Part shown: piece by piece, positions 1 through 7,855 of the stretch
How the letters are laid out: every line of letters starts with the position of its first letter
Position numbering within the stretch: the first letter of the stretch is position 1
Source: Pseudanabaena sp. ABRG5-3
Lineage (GTDB): Bacteria > Cyanobacteriota > Cyanobacteriia > Pseudanabaenales > Pseudanabaenaceae
Reading direction: 5' to 3'
DNA: 64,000 bases
Assembly (NCBI RefSeq): GCF_003967015.1
Contig: NZ_AP017560.1
Coordinates: forward strand, 2,790,001-2,854,000
Program-made: the position numbers and the translations under genes
The notes under the pieces: generated by a model
What the model saw: only the letters and a program-made list of their open reading frames with translations
What the model was told of the DNA's origin: nothing
The model's database searches: none

Positions 1-804
1 AAACCTATGCTTGCGTTCCCGTGCAATTGATTCATCGGCAAGACTTAACCTTTCTTGTAACTTGGCAAAAATCAGAAAGCGATTTTTGCTCAGATATTCA
101 CCGATTAACTCTATGCCCAAGGGCAAATAGCCCAGAGTATTGCAAATCTCCTTGACCGTGACAAGTTCTTTATCTACCTTTGCCGCGCCAACTATTTTTC
201 TTAACAGTTCCAGTGCCTTCTCCTCTGACAACACATCCAGAGGCACAGACTCAAAACCCACATTCAATTCCCGTTCTCTCGTCGTTACCAATACCCGCAC
301 ACGCGGATCGATGGGCATTGCCAGATCAGGGATGCTCTCCGCATTTGGCACATCATCGAGAATCACCAGTAACTTGCCAGTCTCAGGCAACCAGTTTTGC
401 CAACACCATGCCGCTTGTTCATCTAGGCTAGCCGCCTGCATCGCTTCAGGTAAATCCAGATAAGGACTAGCGATCGTCACCACAGCTTGAGCCAATCTCA
501 TCTCTCGCAAGGACAACCAATACCGCGCTACATATTCCTGTTGATAGCGAGTCGCATATTGCAGCGCAAGTTCGGTCTTACCGACACCACCCATACCCTC
601 TACCGCACAGACGATGACACCCTGATCCTCTTGCAATTTTGCATGAATCTCCGCAAGTTCTTCCTCTCGCCCCACAAAGTTTTTGGAACCCTGCCGCACA
701 TTACTCGGAATTGGCTGATTGGATTTTGTCGATGCAAAATTGAAAGTATTATTCTGCGTGTTACCCGTTCCGCCTTGACCAATATTAATTTCGGGATTGC
801 TCAC
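1..804 (-). CDS. NB-ARC STAND ATPase (NLR-like), N-terminal part, runs off the window
   Basis: Reading the minus strand from a GTG at 804 gives 268 residues without a stop up to the window edge, so the gene is partial at its 3' end. The sequence shows a P-loop GMGGVGKT, a Walker B strand LLVILDD, a sensor-like LVTTRERE and a GLPL-type motif GYLPLG, in the order expected for NB-ARC ATPases. Residues 6-22 hold the motif INIGQGGTGNTQNNTFN, which nearly matches the C-terminus of the Bell-like protein at the head of the operon. The start overlaps the end of hicB by 20 bp, suggesting translational coupling. NLR-type STAND proteins in bacteria are usually immune or cell-death switches with C-terminal sensor repeats; the sensor here lies outside the window. 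Confidence 0.85.
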   Translation of the reverse strand, partial: MSNPEINIGQGGTGNTQNNTFNFASTKSNQPIPSNVRQGSKNFVGREEELAEIHAKLQEDQGVIVCAVEGMGGVGKTELALQYATRYQQEYVARYWLSLREMRLAQAVVTIASPYLDLPEAMQAASLDEQAAWCWQNWLPETGKLLVILDDVPNAESIPDLAMPIDPRVRVLVTTRERELNVGFESVPLDVLSEEKALELLRKIVGAAKVDKELVTVKEICNTLGYLPLGIELIGEYLSKNRFLIFAKLQERLSLADESIARERKHRF

Positions 805-1084
805 GGCTCACCTCTTGCGAATCAGCGATCAAATCAGCTACAGCAATATGTGTTAAATAAAACTCTTCACCCTCGGAATCGCGCAAAGCATCCAAATAGG
901 CATCAATCCCACGCGGTTTAGGAAACTCATCGATATCGGCAAGATGTAAACCCAAAGCCGATCGCATTAATTTTGTCGTATCTTCCAAAGTCTCACCCGT
1001 AGCTATACAACCCGCCACATCAGGCGAATATGCCGAAAACCCAGTATCACTTTTTTCCAAGACGATGAGATATTGGTCAATCAT
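785..1084 (-). CDS. hicB: HicB-type antitoxin
   Basis: A 99-residue protein whose first half carries the HicB pattern (GFSAYSPDVAGCIATGETLEDT, quoted only in part: YSPDVAGCIATG), a partial RNase H-like fold that binds HicA. It lacks an obvious DNA-binding extension of standard type; the C-terminal 40 residues are polar. Its ATG overlaps the hicA stop (ATGA) and its own end overlaps the start of the NB-ARC gene. HicB normally neutralises HicA and represses the pair. Here the pair is embedded between the effector-like and NLR-like genes, so it may stabilise the locus or take part in its output; that is inference. Confidence 0.85.
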   Translation of the reverse strand: MIDQYLIVLEKSDTGFSAYSPDVAGCIATGETLEDTTKLMRSALGLHLADIDEFPKPRGIDAYLDALRDSEGEEFYLTHIAVADLIADSQEVSREQSRN

Positions 1085-1272
1085 TTTAAACCTGCCTGCC
1101 TGAGAATACTTGCCAACGTTCCTTTACGCACATCATCGCTCAACTTACCCGCCACCGTAACCTTTCCTACTTTAGTCGGATGCTTATATTGCCGATGACT
1201 ACCCACAGTATCAACCAAAAACCACCCATCAGCCTCAAGCAACTTAATCAGATCACGTACTTTCGTAGTCAT
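1081..1272 (-). CDS. hicA: HicA-type mRNA interferase toxin
   Basis: A 63-residue protein with the small dsRBD-like HicA fold pattern: N-terminal RDLIKLLEADGW, then the catalytic-histidine region GSHRQYKHP and the basic C-terminal helix. HicA toxins cleave mRNA and are blocked by HicB, encoded immediately downstream with a 4-bp ATGA overlap. The start also overlaps the stop of the upstream Bell-like gene by 4 bp, so all genes of the operon look translationally coupled. Length is normal for the family. Assignment is confident; whether it is an active toxin cannot be read from sequence. Confidence 0.87.
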   Translation of the reverse strand: MTTKVRDLIKLLEADGWFLVDTVGSHRQYKHPTKVGKVTVAGKLSDDVRKGTLASILRQAGLK

Positions 1273-1676
1273 AGATTAAAAGTATTTGTCTGTGTATTTC
1301 CTGTTCCTGACTGATCAACATTGATTTGCTTACCAATGCTAATGGTATCTCCTGATTTTAACTGTTTCTGCAAAGCCTCAACCTTAGCCGCTAGTTCTTG
1401 ATTGCTGGATAAAAGCGATCGCACCTGATCTAATAACTTCGTCACTTCAGGATCATCGGCGATCGCCTCCACATCGATTACTGCTTGTCTAGCATCAAAA
1501 TCTTCACCCGCACTAATCGCTTTTACCGTCTGTGTATTGGGAGCTTTACGGCTGAGGACTGACCAAAGCGATCGCGCCAGTTTCAATGTTTCATCGGTAA
1601 TATTTTCGCCAACCTTGGTTAACGAACCCGTTCCCACAATCGCCAACAACCCCACAATCAAAGAAACTGGCTCCAT
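1269..1676 (-). CDS. Bell-like effector protein with C-terminal amyloid-type signalling motif
   Basis: A 135-residue protein. Residues 1-20 are hydrophobic and start MEPVSLIVGLLAIVG, like the membrane-targeting first helix of HeLo/Bell cell-death domains. Helical regions follow, with a short coiled-coil stretch near residues 85-108. The last residues, from about 115, include INVDQSGTGNTQTNTFN, which matches the NB-ARC protein's N-terminus (INIGQGGTGNTQNNTFN) at 13 of 17 positions. In published bacterial systems a Bell effector with a C-terminal BASS motif is encoded next to an NLR with the same motif at its N-terminus. That context makes a membrane-acting cell-death effector the best guess. 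The Bell assignment rests on pattern only and is not proven. Confidence 0.6.
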   Translation of the reverse strand: MEPVSLIVGLLAIVGTGSLTKVGENITDETLKLARSLWSVLSRKAPNTQTVKAISAGEDFDARQAVIDVEAIADDPEVTKLLDQVRSLLSSNQELAAKVEALQKQLKSGDTISIGKQINVDQSGTGNTQTNTFNL

Positions 1677-1771
1677 ATTTGCACCAATAGATTTACCAAT
1701 ATTTTGATTTTATCTTAGCTACCAGAAACCAAAGCGATGGCTCAGTTACTTAGCTAAGGGACATGCAGGAA

Positions 1772-1832
1772 AATAAGGAACTGATTTTTTGTGGCGTAGT
1801 GAAGCCACGCCACAAAAAATCAGTTCCTTATT
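1772..1832. repeat. Long perfect palindrome, 26-bp arms
   Basis: Arms 1772-1797 and 1807-1832 are perfectly complementary around a 9-base loop. It lies upstream of the Bell-hic-NLR operon (minus) and the GT9 gene (plus), so it is between divergent genes and is not a simple terminator for either. The loop-proximal GTGGCGT/ACGCCAC resembles the tips of the palindromes near 57100 and 63190. I see nothing else in 1677-1935. Confidence 0.85.
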
Positions 1833-1935
1833 AAATCGCAGAACCCTAATTTAATTCTTGTATTAATGCTATCTGTATCAACTCCCAAAAACAAAGTAAT
1901 ATTACTTACGGTCTTCGTCTAGAGATGTATAAAAT

Positions 1936-2880
1936 ATGATGCGAATACTGGCATTGGTTCCAGGTGGGACTGGCGATCAGTTACTGTTTTTCCCGACACT
2001 GGATACCCTCAAACAACAGTATCCCAATGCCGAAATTGACGTGGTGGTTGAGCCACGCGCGATCGCTACCTATCGCATTAGCCAAGTGGCAAATCGCGTA
2101 CTTAAATTTGATTTTAACGATCGCAACTCTTTGGCAGATTTTGGCAACTTACTTGGGACAATCCGCGATCGCGAATATGATGCGGCAATTCTTAGCAAGC
2201 CAAGCTTCTCGATTAATACCTTGTTATGGTTAAGTGGTATCCCCAAGAGGATCTCATTTGCAGGGGCAGGCGACTTCTTACTAACGGATATTATTCCCAC
2301 AGATCCTCAAGAATATTTAGCAGCACAGAATCATAGCTTGCTCATAGCGCTAAATAATCAGCAATCATGTCCACCCATCAAAGTTAATCTCCCAAAAAAT
2401 GATTTAGACTGGGCGGCAGGTGAACAAAAACGGCTTGGCATTCACCAAAGCGGTTTTATCTTGCTTAACTGTGGTGCTTATGCCAATTATCCTGCGGACA
2501 GTTGGGCAACAATTGCCAGAGACATTCAATCAAAATTGCCAAATCTACCAATTGTGGCGATCGATAGTGTCAATAATGCAGACTTGCTCAAGCAACTCAC
2601 CACTAAAGTTCCAAATATTTTGATTACTAGCCCCACCGATATTGGGAAGCTTACAGCCATGATTGCCTCGGCAAATCTATTTATTTGTGCAGAAGGCGAT
2701 GCGATGCAGCTAGGTGTGGCGGTTGGCACTGCTTTAGTCGCTATTTTGGGAGCGAATACATCGGCGGCGACATTTTTGCCAATCCAAGAAAAGCGCGTGA
2801 AGTATGTGCAGGCTAGCAATGGTCAATCTCTGAAAGATATCTCGCCTAAAATAGTCCTTGCCAAGATTTGGGAAGGCTAG
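1936..2880 (+). CDS. Glycosyltransferase family 9 (heptosyltransferase-like)
   Basis: The 314-residue protein starts with the GT9 pattern LALVPGGTGDQLLFFPTL and has a GT-B layout. The second half contains FILLNCGAYANYP, in the place of the nucleotide-sugar binding loop, followed by an ASANLFICAEGDAMQLGVAVG stretch (first part quoted: ANLFICAEGD) typical of the C-terminal donor site. GT9 enzymes transfer ADP-heptose or related sugars to lipopolysaccharide core; cyanobacterial members act in envelope glycan synthesis and the sugar is often not heptose. Two tandem ATGs are possible starts (1936, 1939). The gene stands alone and ends at a strong terminator. Confidence 0.75.
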   Translation: MMRILALVPGGTGDQLLFFPTLDTLKQQYPNAEIDVVVEPRAIATYRISQVANRVLKFDFNDRNSLADFGNLLGTIRDREYDAAILSKPSFSINTLLWLSGIPKRISFAGAGDFLLTDIIPTDPQEYLAAQNHSLLIALNNQQSCPPIKVNLPKNDLDWAAGEQKRLGIHQSGFILLNCGAYANYPADSWATIARDIQSKLPNLPIVAIDSVNNADLLKQLTTKVPNILITSPTDIGKLTAMIASANLFICAEGDAMQLGVAVGTALVAILGANTSAATFLPIQEKRVKYVQASNGQSLKDISPKIVLAKIWEG

Positions 2881-2881
2881 G

Positions 2882-2911
2882 AAAAAAGGCTTGCTTGGCG
2901 AGCCTTTTTTC
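2882..2911 (+). terminator. Intrinsic terminator after GT9 gene
   Basis: An AAAAAGGCT/AGCCTTTTTT hairpin followed directly by a T run, starting 2 bases after the GT9 stop codon. It may also serve the convergent pentapeptide gene. Confidence 0.8.
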
Positions 2912-2939
2912 TTAGAATGGCTTTAAACATTTGGCATTT

Positions 2940-3620
2940 TCAGCGTTTGACATTTTCTAGAAGAGCGCCATCAAGTTTGGCAGCATGAAGATCGGTATTT
3001 CTCAGATCCGCTTCTTTGAGCTTTGCGCCATTAAAATCAGTTTTGCGGAGAACCGCCCCACTGAGATTTGCTCTCGTTAAATTTGCGCCACTGAGATTCG
3101 CCCCACTTAACTCAGTTTCGCAGAGAGAGGCATTACTCAAATTTGCCCCATTCAAATTTGCCCCACAGAGATTTGCGTCACTAAGATCAGCATTAGTGAG
3201 ATCTGCGCCGCTCAAGTTGATTCCCATTAAGTTGGCATTGCGGAGGACTGCACCACTGAGGTTTGAGCCACTGAGGTTTGCGAGACTGAGATTAACTGCA
3301 CTGAGATTTGCCAGACTAAGATTTGCACCACTGAGATTCGTCATACAAAGGGTAACATCCTGAAATGTTGCCAGACTAAGGTTTGCACCACTGAGATTAG
3401 CGAGGGTCATATTTGCTTCTCGGAGATTTGCACCCACTAGGTTTGCCCCACCCAGATTTGCTAAACTGAGATCTGTACCACTAAAGTCAGCTTTACTAAC
3501 TTCAGCATAGGCAAGATTAGCTTCGCTCAGGTCGATAGAGATGCGATACTCTTGCGATCGCCAAAAATTCCAACTACTTACCCCATTTTGTAGTTGAGCC
3601 AGATGTTCTTGATTTGCCAC
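2940..3620 (-). CDS. Pentapeptide repeat protein
   Basis: The 226-residue protein is almost entirely tandem pentapeptides of the form A(N/D)LSx (ANLSGANLSLA type), from about residue 30 to 220, predicted to form a right-handed quadrilateral beta-helix. A short non-repeat N-terminus (MANQEHLAQLQNGVSSWNFW) precedes it. There is no signal peptide or membrane segment. Such proteins are abundant in cyanobacteria and their roles are mostly unknown; a few act as DNA mimics on gyrase. A similar N-cap plus repeat design occurs at 56284-57015, but the two proteins differ in repeat wording and are not recent copies. Confidence 0.9.
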   Translation of the reverse strand: MANQEHLAQLQNGVSSWNFWRSQEYRISIDLSEANLAYAEVSKADFSGTDLSLANLGGANLVGANLREANMTLANLSGANLSLATFQDVTLCMTNLSGANLSLANLSAVNLSLANLSGSNLSGAVLRNANLMGINLSGADLTNADLSDANLCGANLNGANLSNASLCETELSGANLSGANLTRANLSGAVLRKTDFNGAKLKEADLRNTDLHAAKLDGALLENVKR

Positions 3621-3865
3621 GATCTTACCTTCGCTTTCCAGTACGGCGATTAGTAAAAATTTACAGAAAGAAACAGAAATAAATTTATATAGTGTAGGCG
3701 GTATAGACTACTGCTTCTACTCTATAGAATAAGTCAAGACTGAAAAAGTTTGATTTTGTCATGACAATTCGCAATATAAAGTGGTATATCTCAATCAATT
3801 ATTGGCAACAAATTGCTGATCTAGATAGTGATAAACATAGCTGCTCTAGAGGGAACAGGTTTAGG

Positions 3866-4771
3866 ATGATCAAATCGTTAAGCTTCAATAGCAATTCATC
3901 ATGGGCGATCGCTGCCAATTTTTTACTCATGACTGGGGTTGCCTTCGCTGATATATCATCGGTTCGATCAATGGCGATCGCTGAACCCATTGCTCAAGCA
4001 ACCTTACCGACTAACAATTGCGCCCAATTGACCAATCGCCGCTATGTGACTCTCATTAATCGCCCTGCCAATTCGCTGCCACAGTTGCCTCGATATTTAG
4101 TACTAGCCGCAGTACCTTGCAATTATCTCAATGGTTCGATGACATTCTTCGGGGGATTTGATAATGTTAAGACCTCAGCATTTCGAGCAAGTCAACTACG
4201 CGAACTTGGACTAGATGCGATCGTCTATTCCTTCAACGCCAAGGTGAATGATGTACCTGCCAATGTACAGGCGGCAGCGGTTTTAGTAGAACTAAATAAT
4301 GAACCCAATGTGGTAATTCAGCAGGTGCAATCACTCACTGGTAAAAGTGCAGTTTTAGCCACCTTTGGTAATCGCTCGGTAATTGTCGCTGCCCCGCTAT
4401 CGAGTCAGCAAAGTGCTAATGCGATCGCCACATTACTGCGTAGGCAGGGTTTTGCCGCACAGGTTATTAGTGCCGATATCATTGCCCCACCGAGTGCCAA
4501 TGCTAGTAATACGCCGCCCACTTCGGTGCCAATTTCTACCCCTTCTAACCCAACAACTAGTACTAGAGCTACCATTTATCGCGTGCTAGTTCCCAATAAT
4601 ACCGCCAACACCTTAAAACAAATACGAGCTTCTGCGCCCGATGCCTTTGTGACGATTTTTCGAGGACAATCTTATATTCAGGTGCGTACCTATACCAATC
4701 GTGACAATGCCCACCGTGAGCGAGATCGCTTAAATGCTATTTACGCAGGTACGATTCTGCTCCGAGACTAG
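3866..4771 (+). CDS. Secreted protein with SPOR-like repeats, function unknown
   Basis: I chose the internal ATG at 3866 (301 residues) because it puts a signal peptide at the start (MIKSLSFNSNSSWAIAANFL, then LMTGVAFA); the frame is open from 3761 but the extra residues look untranslated. The mature part has two segments, around residues 130-200 and 235-300, each with alternating strands and helices and a C-terminal LRRQGFAAQVI or RDRLNAIYAGTILLRD pattern that recalls SPOR domains, which bind denuded peptidoglycan. A Pro/Thr/Ser-rich linker separates them. It is probably periplasmic. The SPOR call is tentative. Confidence 0.6.
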   Translation: MIKSLSFNSNSSWAIAANFLLMTGVAFADISSVRSMAIAEPIAQATLPTNNCAQLTNRRYVTLINRPANSLPQLPRYLVLAAVPCNYLNGSMTFFGGFDNVKTSAFRASQLRELGLDAIVYSFNAKVNDVPANVQAAAVLVELNNEPNVVIQQVQSLTGKSAVLATFGNRSVIVAAPLSSQQSANAIATLLRRQGFAAQVISADIIAPPSANASNTPPTSVPISTPSNPTTSTRATIYRVLVPNNTANTLKQIRASAPDAFVTIFRGQSYIQVRTYTNRDNAHRERDRLNAIYAGTILLRD

Positions 4772-4809
4772 CAACGATGATTAATTAAAGATTAGCTAAA
4801 AAACAACCC

Positions 4810-5595
4810 ATGCCATCTATAGCATCTCGTTCTCAATCTTTAACTAATTCACAAATTAATTTAGAAAGCAATCCAGATTTGCCAGCCTATACTGTGCGTG
4901 TCAGTGATCGCGCTAAATGTGTACGCCTTGCCCTCTCCGTCGAAAATGGGTTAGAGGTAGTTGTCCCTGCTAATTACGATCACCTCAAGATCCCTGAAAT
5001 CATTCACCAAAAACGTAACTGGATCAATCGCAATCAACACAAACTCAATGAGCGGGAGGCATTTTTTCAGTCCCAAGCCCCCCATGAACTCCCCGATCAA
5101 CTTAAATTGCGATCGCTAGGTGAAGAATGGCAAATTGTATATCAACAAACTGTCACGAGATTTGGCTCGATCACCATCAAAGAAAACAGGGATCAGCGTC
5201 AGTTGGTGATCAGTGGTGATATTACCAATGTCGCATCCTGCAAGGCTCTAATTAAACAATGGTTAATGAAAACAGCAGAAAAGCAATTGTTTAGTTGGTT
5301 ACGCAGACTTAGCCTTCAAACCAATTTGCCCTATCGCACAACTGCCATCCGTGGTCAAAAAACTTTGTGGGGTAGCTGCTCTAGCGATCGCAATATTAGC
5401 CTCAACTATAAACTTCTATTTCTCGAAGCTCAGGTTGTGGAATATGTGTTGATCCATGAGCTATGCCATACCGTCCATATGAATCATTCAGCCAAATTTT
5501 GGAAGTTGGTCAGTAAGTTTGAGCCAAATTACAAAACCATCGATAAATCCCTCAATCAAGCATGGCAGATTATCCCTGCATGGCTGAGTTTGTAA
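4810..5595 (+). CDS. YgjP/SprT-like zinc metallopeptidase (DUF45)
   Basis: A 261-residue protein of normal length for the YgjP-like DUF45 family. The signature is VLIHELCHTVHMNHSAKFW near residues 216-234: the HELCH supplies two zinc histidines and the catalytic glutamate, and NHS supplies a third ligand. GQKTLWGSCSS upstream is also conserved in the family. It lacks a signal peptide and is probably cytoplasmic. The family is predicted to be a metal-dependent hydrolase, sometimes found with restriction genes; no such partner is seen here. It follows the secreted protein by 38 bp and may share its transcript. Confidence 0.88.
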   Translation: MPSIASRSQSLTNSQINLESNPDLPAYTVRVSDRAKCVRLALSVENGLEVVVPANYDHLKIPEIIHQKRNWINRNQHKLNEREAFFQSQAPHELPDQLKLRSLGEEWQIVYQQTVTRFGSITIKENRDQRQLVISGDITNVASCKALIKQWLMKTAEKQLFSWLRRLSLQTNLPYRTTAIRGQKTLWGSCSSDRNISLNYKLLFLEAQVVEYVLIHELCHTVHMNHSAKFWKLVSKFEPNYKTIDKSLNQAWQIIPAWLSL

Positions 5596-5846
5596 GCAAT
5601 CCTACATGTCTGCACCTTCGGGACTTTACAAAAATTTGAATCAGCCTTTAGGCGGATTTTCTATCCATTTACTATATTTTTGGATAGTAAAAAGTTGCTT
5701 AAAAGCATTGCCCTATAAGCAAATAAGAACTTTACCTAAGTTAACTATGTGAGCAAGCTCACAATGTATCTGTGCATCAAGTCTATGGAGATTTTGGGTT
5801 AAGCACTATACTGACATCTTGCAACTGACAAATTTGAGGTCTTATT

Positions 5847-7592
5847 ATGACTGAAAGAAAAACGAATTTACTACCTATTATTGGTGGTGCTGCTGTAGTA
5901 GTTGCTGGTGGTGTAGGAGCTTATTTTTTCTTCAATAAACCAGCCATTTTGCCTACTGGCACTAGTGCATCGGGAACTCTTACCGTTGTCCCTAAACAGT
6001 CCTTGATGGCAATGTCCATCTCCACCGATGGAGCGGCGCTTTCACAGATAGAGCAGTTTCTGTCACCAGAAACAAAAAAACTTTACGATAGCGAACTTGA
6101 GAAGTTCAGAAAGAATCTGTCTTCGAGTGATTTTGACTATGACAAGGATGTGAAGCCTTGGATTGGCAAAAATGTCACGATCGCCTTTTTGCCATCAGGT
6201 AAAACTGCCAGTCTCGCGCCCAATAGATCCCAAGCGGCTCTTCAGCCACGCTATGTTCCCATGAGCAATACAGGTTCAATCCAGTTTGTTCAAAATAAAG
6301 AGCCAGAGAAAGCTGAATCTGCCCCTAACGTTCTACTTGTGATTGAAGTAAAAGACAAGGCAGGAGCTGAGAAATTCTTGTCAGAAAAAGTCAAAACTAA
6401 GGCTGGTGGCAAAGAAAAGCAGTCGGAATATAAAGGCGTAAAAATTACGCAATATGGCGAAGGGGCAAATGCAAGCGCAACAGCGACGGTGGGAGATTAC
6501 TTAATCGTTACCCCCCGTGAGAATCTCACGCAAAAGGCGATCGATACCTTTAAAGGTGAACCTTCGTTAGCAAGTTCCATTAGTGCTGATGATCTCAAAC
6601 TCAAAAACACTGTTGCTCAAGTTTACATTCCTAATTTTGGCGAATCAATCGTTGAGCTAGCAGCATTAAATCCTAAGGCTGAAACCATTCCTCCTGAATC
6701 TTTGGAGCAATTGAAGAAAGTTAAATCGATTAACTTAGGTTTTGGTATTGATGACTCAGGTATTCGCTTTAAAGCACTAGGTAAATTCGACCCAGAGGCA
6801 ATTGCTGCCCTCAAGAACTCTCCTAACAAAATTATTGGTCAAATCCCTTCCCAAGCATTTGCTGTAATCACTGGATTCAATATCAAGAATTCATGGGAAC
6901 AGTTTGCGAAGTCAGCAGAGAAGAATGCCGAAATCAAGAAAAGTCTTGACGAAGCCAGAACTCAACTGAAGTCCTCACCATTGGCACTCGATCTGGATAA
7001 AGATATATTTGGTTGGATGGATGGTGAATATGCGATCGCCTCAGTATCTGGTAAACCCGAAGGCATTTTAGCGCAGACTCAAGGGCTTGCACCTGTGCTA
7101 CTACTGCAAACCACCAATCGTTCTGCGGGTGAATCTTTGCTTAAGAAATTGGATGATTTTATCTCGAAGAATGGTGGCAAGGTTGACAAGAAGGATGTTG
7201 GCGGTGTTGCCGTCACTGAATGGTCAGTACCAGGCGCACCAGGAGCGATCGTTTCTCACGGTTGGAGTCAGCAAGACACATTATTTCTAACGGCTTCACC
7301 AATTGTGTCCTTATTTGTACCTAAGCCTACTAGCGCCCTCGAAGCAGATCCTACCTTCAAGTCGGTAGTAAGTACTCTACCTACTAACAATGTGGGTTAT
7401 TTCTATATTGATGCCGATAAAACATGGAGCATCGTTCAAAGCTTCTTACCTGCTGCGGAGAAAGAAAAGACACCTCCTGAAGTGAAGGCTTTGATTACTT
7501 CTATCCGTGGATTGGCAGCAACGGCGGCTTATCCAAATCCAGATACTGCTGAAGTCGAAGCAATTCTTGCCTTGAAGAAAGGTGGTAAATAA
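5847..7592 (+). CDS. DUF3352 protein with N-terminal membrane anchor
   Basis: The 581-residue protein begins with a short cytoplasmic stretch and one membrane helix at about residues 9-31 (LPIIGGAAVVVAGGVGAYFF). The rest is a long extracytoplasmic domain that matches the DUF3352 style common in cyanobacteria, with repeated motifs such as LLVIEVKDKAGAEKFL and VLLLQTTNRSAGESLL in two halves, suggesting an internal duplication. Function is unknown. The stop at 7590-7592 lies about 25 bp before the palindrome that now forms the left end of the mobile island, so the island entered its terminator region. Confidence 0.8.
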   Translation: MTERKTNLLPIIGGAAVVVAGGVGAYFFFNKPAILPTGTSASGTLTVVPKQSLMAMSISTDGAALSQIEQFLSPETKKLYDSELEKFRKNLSSSDFDYDKDVKPWIGKNVTIAFLPSGKTASLAPNRSQAALQPRYVPMSNTGSIQFVQNKEPEKAESAPNVLLVIEVKDKAGAEKFLSEKVKTKAGGKEKQSEYKGVKITQYGEGANASATATVGDYLIVTPRENLTQKAIDTFKGEPSLASSISADDLKLKNTVAQVYIPNFGESIVELAALNPKAETIPPESLEQLKKVKSINLGFGIDDSGIRFKALGKFDPEAIAALKNSPNKIIGQIPSQAFAVITGFNIKNSWEQFAKSAEKNAEIKKSLDEARTQLKSSPLALDLDKDIFGWMDGEYAIASVSGKPEGILAQTQGLAPVLLLQTTNRSAGESLLKKLDDFISKNGGKVDKKDVGGVAVTEWSVPGAPGAIVSHGWSQQDTLFLTASPIVSLFVPKPTSALEADPTFKSVVSTLPTNNVGYFYIDADKTWSIVQSFLPAAEKEKTPPEVKALITSIRGLAATAAYPNPDTAEVEAILALKKGGK

Positions 7593-7615
7593 AGCTAAGC
7601 CTTATTTCAAGTGTT

Positions 7616-7665
7616 TCTAAATAGAACAGGCGCACATAGTGCGGTGCGTGTTTGTGGTGGAATGC
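7616..7665. other. Left attachment site (attL) of the island
   Basis: Outer arm 7616-7630 (chromosomal half), core 7631-7643 CGCACATAGTGCG, inner arm 7644-7665 (element half). The core is itself palindromic except for its central ATA. The outer arm pairs with the chromosomal arm at attR and the inner arm with the element arm at attR. Confidence 0.75.
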
Positions 7666-7668
7666 AAA

Positions 7669-7719
7669 CAAAAAACCCTATAAATAAAGCTCAAAACAGT
7701 TTATCTATAGGGTTTTTTG
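7669..7719 (+). terminator. Strong hairpin terminator at the island left end
   Basis: Arms of 20 bp (7669-7688 and 7700-7719) with one mismatch, ending in a GGGTTTTTTG tract. It could stop transcription entering the island from the DUF3352 gene, or leaving it. Confidence 0.75.
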
Positions 7720-7772
7720 TTGTGCAGGAAAATCGAAAATAGCCACTATTGACCACCCAAATTAACCAAAGT

Positions 7773-7790
7773 GGTCACTATTTAGGTCAC
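7773..7790. promoter_or_regulatory. Left arm-type repeat, GGTCACTATTTAGGTCAC
   Basis: This 18-mer differs at one base from 19487-19504 near the right end, in the same orientation. Each contains GGTCAC twice. A diverged copy in the other orientation lies at about 7743-7757 (CACTATTGACCACC). The pair sits just inside the att sites, where arm-type sites for an integrase or excisionase are expected. Confidence 0.6.
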
Positions 7791-7804
7791 TGCTATAATG
7801 CAAA

Positions 7805-7828
7805 AAACCGCCCCCATTGAGGCGGTTT
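7805..7828. terminator. Hairpin between arm site and integrase
   Basis: AAACCGCC (7805-7812) pairs with GGCGGTTT (7821-7828) over an 8-base loop, preceded by an A run and followed by weak T richness. It may be a terminator or an RNA leader hairpin of the integrase gene. Confidence 0.5.
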
Positions 7829-7855
7829 AAATCTTTTAATTACAAAACGAAATAT

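Noticed and set aside
3016-3363. Plus-strand open frame opposite the pentapeptide gene
   Set aside because: It is the antisense of the repetitive pentapeptide coding sequence, and the repeat pattern keeps the opposite strand open by chance.
7817-7855. Longer start for the integrase at TTG 7817
   Set aside because: The extra codons fall in the hairpin 7805-7828, and ATG 7856 gives a normal N-terminus.
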